Positions 54,148-64,000 of a DNA stretch of 64,000 nucleotides are shown here, piece by piece. Position numbers and translations under genes: made by a program. The stretch lies in assembly GCA_032207245.1 (NCBI GenBank), contig CM063502.1, positions 44,602,191-44,666,190 on the forward strand, given 5' to 3'. Position 1 is the first letter of the stretch. Every line of letters starts with the position of its first letter. The stretch comes from Pardosa pseudoannulata. Lineage: Eukaryota; Arthropoda; Arachnida; Araneae; Lycosidae. Below the pieces are notes generated by a model. That model was not told the origin of the DNA. It was given only the letters and a program-made list of their open reading frames with translations, and did no database searches.

Positions 54148-57100
54148 TCTATCGAAAAGGTATTCTATAATATTGTTATGCTAAAATACGTATGTGTTTA
54201 GAACATTTTTAAAAAATCTCTGATTTCACAATCAAATAAACATTTAATAATAAATCACTTTTTAAAACTTATTAAAATTTTACCTTGAAATTCTGAACGC
54301 TTCCACAAAGTTACTATGTGGTTCTCCAAAAAAATTATATCGGGAAAACCATAATAAATTTTCAAAAATTTTAAATCGGTCAATCACAAAACAAATTAGT
54401 TTTAAATGTCCACTGTCTCCTTTGTGCATTTTTTAAATTTGTAATATTATTAATCTAATAAAGTTTTCACTGAAAACACTCCGTAGTTAATATAGATGGT
54501 TTCTTTGACTGCTATCCTTTGTTTAACACTAATTTTCCATTGAAAAGAGCAATTTATATCTAGGCGTCATGAAATTTACACAGCTGTAATAAACTGATCA
54601 CTAAACTCGAGTCCAGAGCAACCAGTAAATCAAGCAAATCGTAATCTGATGACGACAAATGAGAGTTGCGCTGGAAATGAGTTTGACCGTAATTCTTCAA
54701 TTTTCTCAAAACTACTGTTTTGGCGTTAAAGATTTAAACACCTCGGAGTAAAGATATTGAACTTTGCCTCTTCCTTCCTTTAGGTGGATTACTGTTCCCG
54801 GTTCTTTGGAAAAGAGATTTAAGTAGCACTAAACGTTTATGGCGACTGTCTTCAGGAGATTACCTTTCACATTACATCAGAGATTACAATTACTGTATAT
54901 TTAGCCACTGGACTACCATAAAGTGCCATATTTCTTAAAGCCTCTCACTGGATAACATACAACCACTTACGAAAAGTATTCTTTTGATTTTTTTATATTG
55001 TAAAACATTATATTTCTTTCAACAATATGAAGTAATAATATGGGCATAAAATACGAATTAATAGAAATTATAGAAAATGGCTTTATACTTTTGGGATTTA
55101 GTAAAATATTTTTACTATCTGAGATAATTACCAAAGATTTTATACTGTTCAGGCCCATAATTTTCAAAGATTTTAAAATATTTTTTTGTACGTCTTGAAA
55201 TTTAGAGTATGCTAATTTAACAATTCTGAAGTATGAAGTGAGAATTAAACTATATTTCAGCAAAATGTAACCCAGTTTGAAACAAATTTGAAGGGGTAAT
55301 TGTTAAACTCATGTTTATATTAATCAAAGGATTATTTTTCTTACTTATCGTATACTAAAATCTTTTGAATTTTTAAAGTACCAAGATAAAAAAAAATTCT
55401 TTTGGATGATATCATTATTATTCTGATCTTATATTTACTATTTAGTTTTTATTTCATTGATTAAAAAAATTTTAATATGGAATTTGAAGGAAAATTAATA
55501 TTAATTCACTATACATATTTATATATTAAAGGAATAAATTGGATTTGTAGTGTGCTGATTTTTAAATTCTATACTATAGATGGAACAACAGTGGATTACC
55601 ATAAATGGAAAATGTGTATGAGAAAATTTAACCTATAGCGAAACCTTTTATGAATTGAAGGTTAATTTATTGCCTCATAAGCGAAATTGCTACGTTTAGA
55701 TATAAATAATGTATTTAGTAAAGAGTTTTCTTTATTTATAAAGTTTGATGTTACTTTATAAATATTTATCATTAAAAGAAAATATAACTACATTCAATGA
55801 TTTTCTAGTTCATAGTACTTTATTTATATGTAATAGTAACTAGTATATTTTATATAAAATACTGGAATAAAATACACTGTTTTATTAATTAAAATTCAGA
55901 AGTCCTTTACAAGTAAAAGTGAAAACCATTGTATTTTTAAAAATATATAAACCTAATATCAACTTAAACATACATAATTTTCTTTATCGTACAAAAATAT
56001 ATTTAATTATTTGAACCAAAGCATTATTTAAAACAGCCTTTTAATTGCATTATAAAATAGGTTGCATGGATTTTGTATAATGAGATATTTAATTCTACTA
56101 TTAGAACTAAGAAAAAACACCAATACCACTTTTAATTTTTCTCCATAAATTACACAGTTTTATCCCTATAACTTGCATTAATGTAGAAAAAAACCCCAGG
56201 ATTTTCTTTCTCTTTCATTTACTCTCAACCACTTAAATTTGATGTCCTCAAAATATGTTTTTGCAGTTAAAAAAATGATTGAACCACAAAGGATGCCTCC
56301 ACTCGTTAATTATTCCATTGAATATCTAACTTCATCACAGGTTTGGGGATGTTAAAAAGATTTTATTTCTCAGCATTTTTCTCATAAATGAGGAAATCTC
56401 TTTTTTTTTTTGTTTATAAGAACGTAAGAGAAGTTTTTAAATACATATTTTATTGCACAAACCTTATATAAATTTAATATAGCTCCACAAAACACTATTA
56501 TTATAAAAATTTTCAATTAAATAATAAATGTGGCATCGACAGCTAGAAACTATACAATATTAATAAAAGAAACTTAAAGCTAAAATAAAAATACTTAAGT
56601 TATATTCCATCGTTTTCTATAAATATTACATTCAGATCCATATTTCAATTGATATGATAAATAAGAAAATAGTGAGTGTCCAAAGAAATTGAAAAATACA
56701 AAATAAGTATGGTGTAAACTGAAATAATATTTAAAATGATAAAATAGTAAAGTACAGCAAATATTACTTTTATGTGCATTTTTACATGCAATATGTTGTC
56801 GTTATGAAAAGTAACTAACATCTGTTATTAGTTTCTATATTTAGTTTCCTTTATCAAACATTTATAAACATCTAACACAAAAAAGTGTCATAACTCTGAG
56901 ACATTTACCATTATAATATTACTAATATCAAAATAATACTATTTTCTCTCTGAATATTCTGTGTGAACATAATATAAATAATCGACATTTAATAAGCAAT
57001 ATTTTAAATACAATCTTTAAATTATATATAATAATAGTACAGAAAAAAGTTACAATAACCTGTGTTTTTCTTTTAATTCTAATCTCAGTGCTAGAGAGGT

Positions 57101-59837
57101 TCTATTTATTATTTGAATAAATTACAGGTCTTTGTATCACTTCTCAACTAAAATTACTATTATTTACTTTTTTAAGTAGGATATTGTTTTCGACCTTATA
57201 CAGTTTTTTTTGTTTGTTTGGGGGTGTTTAAAGAAATCAGCTATTTCAGAGTATATTGGAAGTTAATGTACTGAATATAAACATTAAGCTTTTTTACCAC
57301 CCATTAGTTAATTCAAGAGCATTTCCCGAATGAAACGATCTTGTTTGATTCGGAGAATTCCATTCTTAATTTTCCAGTCTATGAAGTTTCTCATTACACA
57401 AAAAGGCTCTAGCTTCAATAGAAATGCTAAGGGAGAGTAAAAAGGAGAAAGACAGAAATATCAGGCTTAAAATGACAATCAGCATTGTGTGCTGATGGCA
57501 GTTGACGAAGAGGATGATTTATCTCTATGAGAAGAATCGATCTTACCCGTTTCAAAACATTCCATATTTGCCCCAAAAGAGAGGATATTAAAGTCCAAGA
57601 GAAGGCATGCTGAAAGCGCCAAAACCATCTTCTTTCGCAAAATTGTCTCCATTGAAAAGTGCAATTCAATAAAAAAAGATAAATAACAAAAATACATAAT
57701 ACGGTATATAGTAAATTCATGATTTATTTCATTCGAGTTAAACGACTCACATCAGTTCTTATCATTTCTTATCAATTTATGTCTTATTAAAATTCATATA
57801 TGAGTTATTAAAAATGCATACTTCCAAAACAGGTTTCGTGTAAATAACCACTTGAAGCTAATGATAAACTGAATTGTAAACTATTCTAAATAAGCATTTT
57901 ACATGCATTTTTAAAATATGTTTACAACTTAAAAAATGTTATATTTTCTTCAAACAATTTAATAATTTTATTAATTAATATGCTTTATTCAGAGTAATGT
58001 ATGCACCATCTGCATGCCATTAACTCGAATTTTTATATAGATCGACAAAAAATACACAATAAGTAAACAGAATATGAGTCTATATCTTTATACTTTCTGA
58101 TTTTTGAATCAAATAATAAAAAAAACATTCGTAAATCTGATTATTTTTACTTAAAACTATAATCTTCAAATTATAATGTAATTTTATGATCCTGGTTTGT
58201 ATTTTATGTGCAGATGGAGACAAAGCAAACATGTATTGGTAAAATTAAAAATACAATATCTTATATGTTAACAATGAACTCTATTAGAATTCATTTTATT
58301 AATTATGATTTGTTTTAATGCCTGAAAACATAGTTAATTTTTTCAAATAAGATGCTTGATTAGATTGAGATCTATAGTCAGTTTCGGAATGAGAATGAAC
58401 ACTTATGCCAAAAGTATTAATTCCCGATATATGAGTATTAACTAAAGAAGAATAGCAAATAGAATATACTTTTCTTTCTACACTAAAACTCAGAAGACAT
58501 GAAACGCTGTTAATATTGGATTCTGTTACAAAATGTAAAAAGGATAACAAGCTTTAGGTTTCGGGTATTTCGTAAATGAAAAAAGTACTCTCAAATAATT
58601 TCATTTCACCTTTATTTAAAACTTGTACAGTAATTTCAATGTCTTTCATCCCACGCATGATGCGAAGGAGATTGAATATTCATGCGATCAGTTAAATGTA
58701 ATTTAAAAAATATTTATTATAAGACACCAATAAAAACGTGTGCCTATATGATCTTATTTTACCATCAGCAACACATTTTCTGTAAAAGGATTGGAATTGC
58801 AATTATATTTTTGAAAAATGTGATTCAACCATTACAAAAGGAAACATCACTAGAAAAATCAAATTTGTCTAAGAAAATTTAGCTAAGAGAAAATGAAAAA
58901 AACGTATGAATGAAGGAGCCTATATTTCACCTGTTTAAATATACAGACTCTTTTGGAAACAATTTTTATAGTGCTATAGTTATTTTTTTTGTTTTTCAAA
59001 TTTCCTAGTTTTTATGAAACAATCTCACGCTTCCTCTTTCTCGATCTAGAATACTAAGCCATTTATTACAGGCTTTTGACTGAGTTGCCAAGGCCAGGTG
59101 AAAACATCTTTTTTGAGTTCACAGTTGGGGGTGCCATGAGTTACAGGGGATGATATATAGTCATATTTTCCTAGCTAACTATTCCCTTTTCAATAAGAAT
59201 GAAAAGAAGTAACAGCTCCTTTTTATATATCATTTAAATTTCACTTTTCTGTCTGAAGATATGTTCTTTTTATTTACATATTTCAGAGAACAGTAAAAAT
59301 TTGGTGTTTTCAAAAAATGCTTTTTTTTGTATTTGAAAAAGTAGGTCAAAAACACAGAGATATCAAAACAAGTGATACATTATTAGGCATAGTCGATACT
59401 AGTTTTACACAAAAGTAATTTTTTGCTACTGTATTATAGATAATGTTCTTAACTTTTCTGATGAAGTTATAATAAGCATGCAAATCTTTAACATATGATG
59501 TTTTCTCTAATATTTTAATTAATTTTAGCTTTTAATATATAACATCCTTTTATGTTCGTATACTAAAATTGTATTTATTTTTTATTATATATTATTATAT
59601 TTATATTAAATATATATTATTAGTATATATAAATTCACAATTTATACTAAATCAGGTTGTAAAATCGAAATTAGATTTTTACAATATTGACTGATCAGTT
59701 CATCTACTATTATAAAAGAAGCTAAATTAAAAGAAAAATCAAAAAATAGTTTACTTGTGCTGATTTCAGTTCGATTAGTTTAGTGTCATTACGTGGAATT
59801 TAAGTCACTTTTGTTAAATTTAATTTAAAAAATCCCA
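54148..59837. other. AT-rich non-coding DNA
   Basis: ORFs at 54967-55263, 57427-57720 and 58299-58550 (all minus) show no recognisable domain. No repeats were identified. Confidence 0.5.
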
Positions 59838-60058
59838 GGGTGTGGAAATACAGATAGTATTTCTGTGGCGGAAGGATTGTACCATAATGATGAACAACTA
59901 GAATTTACGGATGTAGATATCATTGTTAAAATAAATGTTGTAGAGCAGAAGGCAATGAGGAGGAGGACCTAACAAATGATTCTACTTTGTGTATAAGTCA
60001 CATTGAGGGTCTTGCTACGCTAGAGGCCGCCATGAGTTACATAGATCAAAAACTTTAG
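59838..60058 (+). pseudogene. pogo/Tigger-like transposase C-terminal relic
   Basis: One frame reads CGNTDSISVAEGL, then LEFTDVDIIVKINVVEQ. After a shift, near 59952, it reads NEEEDLT, STLCISHIEGLATLEAAM and SYIDQKL, ending in a stop at 60056-60058. This follows the order of the C-terminal tail of jerky/CENP-B-type DDE transposases (a D-DIV-xV region, an acidic EEE stretch, then ISH-E-L-ALE-A--Y-EQ). The catalytic region upstream is missing. A frameshift and truncation show it is a relic. Confidence 0.6.
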
Positions 60059-60569
60059 GTCACTCCAATATATAATATATATATATAGACATATGTAATA
60101 TATCAAAATTATTTAACTTTAATATTTCTTAAAAAAAACTCCTGTCTACCATTCTAATTCATTTATATCTCTTTCCCAGCCTCTAAATGGTTTAATCAAC
60201 GAAGTTTTTTCCACTCATCATTCCTTTCTGTCATAAAACTGTAAACTTTCTGCCTATACAGCAGTTTCCCAGCTGTTGGCGGAACATGGTTTCGCATTTT
60301 GCTGATATTGCATTTAATTCGCTTAGTAAGTTGTTTTTTACTATGGGAAAGTTCTTTCTGTCATCGCTCTTAGGTGCACATCTGTTAGATCAGAGTGAAC
60401 TCTGTGGCTTTTTGTTGTATTTTGTCCAGAAGATTAGATGTGCGTTGTTGCCGCTCTGGAATAAAGTTTAAACTAGAATACTGCGTTCTCTTCAATGTCG
60501 GCCTGACTGCAGTTTTATTATTGCTAGGTGTTGAGCTTTCTCCTTGTTAAGAAGTTTTATAAAAAAGGG

Positions 60570-60571
<2 letters not shown>
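60059..60571. other. Unclassified DNA with a short ORF
   Basis: A 61-residue plus ORF at 60286-60471 has no recognised domain. The sequence is a little richer in GC than its surroundings and may be part of an old insertion. Confidence 0.4.

Positions 60572-60645
<74 letters not shown>
60572..60645. repeat. (CA)n(TA)n microsatellite
   Basis: CA array followed by a TA array, at the tail end of a minus-strand SINE. Confidence 0.95.
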
Positions 60646-60651
<6 letters not shown>

Positions 60652-60656
60652 CACAC

Positions 60657-60902
60657 TCCTCGGCGCAACACCCCCAAGGTCTAAGGTGCCAATCTCCGTT
60701 TCCGAGACTAGTGGACATTGGATACGAAGCATAAGTCCCTGTTAGGTTTTCAACCATGCATGGAACCCCCAGTGTTTTGTTCCCAAGCATGCTTGGTATT
60801 TAATTTGTTTATTCACTGAAGGGATGAAAGGCTGAACAAAACTTGCCCAGCCCGGGGATCGAATCTTTGAGCTAAGCTCTACTCCTGCGTCACTCTGCTT
60901 AT
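60657..60902 (-). repeat. tRNA-derived SINE, second family
   Basis: On the minus strand a B-box GATTCGATCCCC (plus 60854-60865) is followed by GGGCTGGGCAAG and AGCCTTTCATCCCTTCAGTG, then TACCAAGCATGCTTGGGAAC and ACACTGGGGGTTCC. This string of blocks matches, from memory, a tRNA-derived SINE type common in invertebrates. The tRNA head is shortened. The microsatellite at 60572-60645 lies at the 3' tail of the element, a common SINE tail position. Confidence 0.6.
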
Positions 60903-63900
60903 AATCTACTATTATAGCTTTATATAAATGTTAAACCATTATATGATTCTCGTTAATTGATAAATCAAATTATGCATTGACTTAAGAGTCACTAAATGAA
61001 AAAAAGTATATTTTTAGCTACAACGGAGTAATTTGTAATAAAAATAAATTCAAAGAAAATTGTTGCCGAAATTGAAATAATATCAGTTCCAGTTCTGAAA
61101 AACAAAAGAATTTATTTATCCGACCGAAACATTCATTTTTGTACATCTGTAATCCTACACGCATTCTATTAAAGTACCGAGGAAAAATTTCTTGTTTCGT
61201 CTCTAAGAGGAGGATTTTTTTGGTCTGTTACTTTCGTCAATATTGATGTATGTGCCCATCCGAATGTAGAAAAAATTCTAATACACAGAACCGCATTATC
61301 TATATGTATGTAACTGTGAAGGACACCGGTTTATCGATCGTAGTGATTGGTGGAAGAACTGGAGATTTCCTAAAGGCGTACAAATAAGTTCAGCTTATAA
61401 ACAGGGATATAATTGGCGGATATTTTAGGAACTTCTTATGCATTAGTATGAGATAAATATTATAAATTAAAGTAAAAAGAACTATTTTATTTGAATGATA
61501 TTATACTTCTTCAAAATAACGTATCGCATATACCTATTTTCGAAAGGATTTTTTGTCATTTCGAACCAGTCTTCTCAATAATTTGTACAGCTTTTAGTTA
61601 TACAATGTCTAAAAAATCATGAGATATTTTTTCCTATGATACTCTCATACGAAAAATTTTATATTTAATAGGTAGATAATTAAATGTTACGTAAAAACAT
61701 TTTATGAATAAACATTTTATTTCCACAGTTATCACTGTTTTTATTTCAAATACTAATATTAAAATGAATAAAAATACATAAGACTTAAATAAAACTTCGT
61801 AAACTTATCATACTCCAAGAAAGATCTTAGTAACATTCCAGCGATACCTTTCTTGCAGATATATGCACAGAATGATAAATGAAATAAATGCATTATCACC
61901 ACAAAGATAATCCGTTGATCATTTAGTGAGCTTTCCCAGTATATTCATAGGTACTGTTCCTTTAATACAACATGCATAAGGTTCATTCTTGATTCTCAAG
62001 AAGTCATATATCATTTTTTAATGTACTTATTTCAGTATAACTTTATTTATCATAATAATATTATGGTATTACGAAATAATATATAAAAGTCAACTGAATA
62101 TTATTATCTTTCTATATTTAATTACTGAAAATGAAAAGTATATCCTTCAGTAGAATTAATTGTTGAAATTAATATAAAATAGGGATACACAAATTTTTTT
62201 ACAAAACAGCATTATGACTTATTAAATTCTTTCAGGATTACTGTAAAATATTATACCATTAAAAACTGCTATACGAAGCCTCATTAAATGTTGGCCAATA
62301 TATAAACGATTAGGTACATGAAGAAATATATATTCTATTGATTAACTATCATTATGAGCAAAATGAAAGAATTTAGCACAACTTTTAATATTTAAAAGCT
62401 AAATCCTCCACATTTTGTGTGAAGAATAGAGTAACTCTATGCAAAACTCTAAAGAAATATGATTCTATAAATAGTATTTTCAATAATGTATATAAAAATT
62501 GCAATTAAATATTAAAAACTTTATCTAATTCAAAATAATTTATATCTTTAAGCTTATGATATCATTCTAAAAAAAATGAGTTTGTTTTTTATTTATTCAT
62601 TCATAAATTAGCTTTCTACTTATTAGTCCCTATCTTTCAAACTAAATAATTCAAAATATGCTACAAATTTTAGCCCTTTATATGCATTGAAAAGTAAGAA
62701 AGACTACATATTTAAATATAAGAATAATATAACACATACAAAAAAAATTAAACGTCAACTTAATGGATTGTGTAATATGTGATTTCTACCTACATTTTAT
62801 GAAGGTTTATCCTCTCAACGGTTCCAGTGTTTTAACTTTACTACAGTATTTTCCTACTGAAATGTTTTAAGCTTAACTAATTCAGTTCATGGATTTAGGA
62901 TCTTTTCTTATACCAGTGTATTGGCAAAATCAGTTTAACTGCAACTTCAGGAGTTATTTTCAATTCTATATTATGTTCCTGCTTTTTGAAAATGATGTAC
63001 AGAGGCGTGGTTTTGATGTAATAACGGAGTTACGTAATTAGTTATTATGTTATTAAATAAAATTTTATATTTAATATGCATTTTTATCAAAAGAAATCGT
63101 GTTTTAAAAGACGCAATTAGCATTTGAACTATAACATATTTATCCTTGTCTTACTTTAATTAGGCCCACTATAATCTATTAATTAAAATTCGTGACATCT
63201 CAAGTTATCTCAACGAATTTATTGATAAAAAAAAGCCTTTTACTCTTTAATGTTGCTAACAAGAATATTCATATATTTGTAAAAGAAACAATTGTATTAA
63301 GACTATTATTCATTACACTCTTTTGAATGTGAAAACATACTATGAAAAGAAGAAATTATTAATGCTACAGACTTGGTATAACAATACGATTTTTAAACAC
63401 CCTTTATTATTCAAAATTTTATTAGAAAATGGCACTGCTGCTTTTAAAAAGGTTGAAAAGTTATTGATAGTGATTTGCAATTATAAATTATTATTAAGAT
63501 TATGGATCATATTTAAACCTTGGAGAATATGGAGATATTTTTCCTTTTGTACTGAAAGCTTTTCAGATTACATTAGTATTTATTGTTTAAAATAACTTTA
63601 CTAGATTTCATAAATTGTTTGTACCTTATAAATTATTCATGAGTAAGTTGTGTGTAGGGACTAATTTAGTATTATGCATTGGAGGGATTTCATTGCCATA
63701 CATAATAAAGTTTTTGTGTTTTTGTACGACCGTACATGTGTGTACGTAGTTGGCGCAGACTAATACAGGTTTCACTATAAATTATTCGATTATTATTTTT
63801 ATTTTACTTTTTAAAAATTTTGTTCATACAGATGTTTTTCTTTTAAATATTTATCCTAGTTTGAATAAATATGAACTTATAACTAGAAAATAGATTTTTG

Positions 63901-64000
63901 TTTAAATAATTCACATTGCAATCTATATAGATCTGGGTAGATTTCAAAGCCGGATCATCATACAAAATAGGAAAATAATTTAAGTCTTAAAACGGTAGTA
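60903..64000. other. AT-rich non-coding DNA
   Basis: The ORF at 63323-63595 has no recognisable domain. No repeats were identified. Confidence 0.5.

Noticed and set aside
54967..55263. 98-residue minus ORF
   Set aside because: K/I/S/L-rich with no recognisable domain; consistent with chance in AT-rich DNA.
61307..61330. TGTAACTGTGAAGGACACCG, similar to the Ginger-like terminus
   Set aside because: No inverted partner was found within reach; too short to call a second element.

Overview
The window looks like intergenic DNA from a large, AT-rich animal genome. I found no convincing host gene: no ORF shows a recognisable host domain with exon structure, and the long ORFs in low-complexity DNA are read-through of (TA)n, (CA)n or poly-G. 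The transposon mix (Ty3/gypsy LTR element, Tc1, hAT, Ginger/KRBA2-like, pogo/Tigger-like, piggyBac-type MITEs, tRNA-derived SINEs) with long (TA)n arrays suits an arthropod, possibly an arachnid. That assignment is inference.

The one intact-looking block is a young Ty3/gypsy retrotransposon at 48589-54121. It has two 341-bp LTRs that differ at one base, a PBS, gag with a CCHC knuckle, and pol in the order protease, RT, RNase H, integrase with a GPY/F end. No env-like ORF follows integrase. Pol is split by three one-base changes, each in a homopolymer run. The LTR carries a tRNA-like segment with A and B boxes at tRNA spacing, upstream of a TATA box that sits inside a hairpin. A diverged solitary LTR at 26149-26468 keeps the TATA hairpin and a B-box-like motif but lacks the A box.

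Other mobile DNA from left to right: a SINE (264-405), a Tc1-like relic (10725-11800), a weak transposase-like relic (12473-12836), a small TTAA-flanked MITE (15164-15395), an internally deleted hAT element that keeps an open C-terminal transposase ORF (16307-17212), a second Tc1-like relic (21350-22030), a TTAA-flanked MITE (23596-24103), a Ginger/KRBA2-like element inside a (TA)n array (28539-29667), a long inverted-repeat element (32346-32901), a second copy of the first SINE (34176-34349), a TTAA-flanked MITE with its empty site nearby (36206-36841), a pogo/Tigger-like relic (59838-60058) and a different SINE (60657-60902).

Local tandem duplications lie at 4780-5155, 16060-17440, 33978-35450, 35700-37610 and 41184-42175. 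Three of them supply uninterrupted paralogous copies that help date or delimit the insertions. A 300-bp poly-G block at 4031-4332 is probably an assembly artefact. The remaining DNA is AT-rich and shows nothing I can name.
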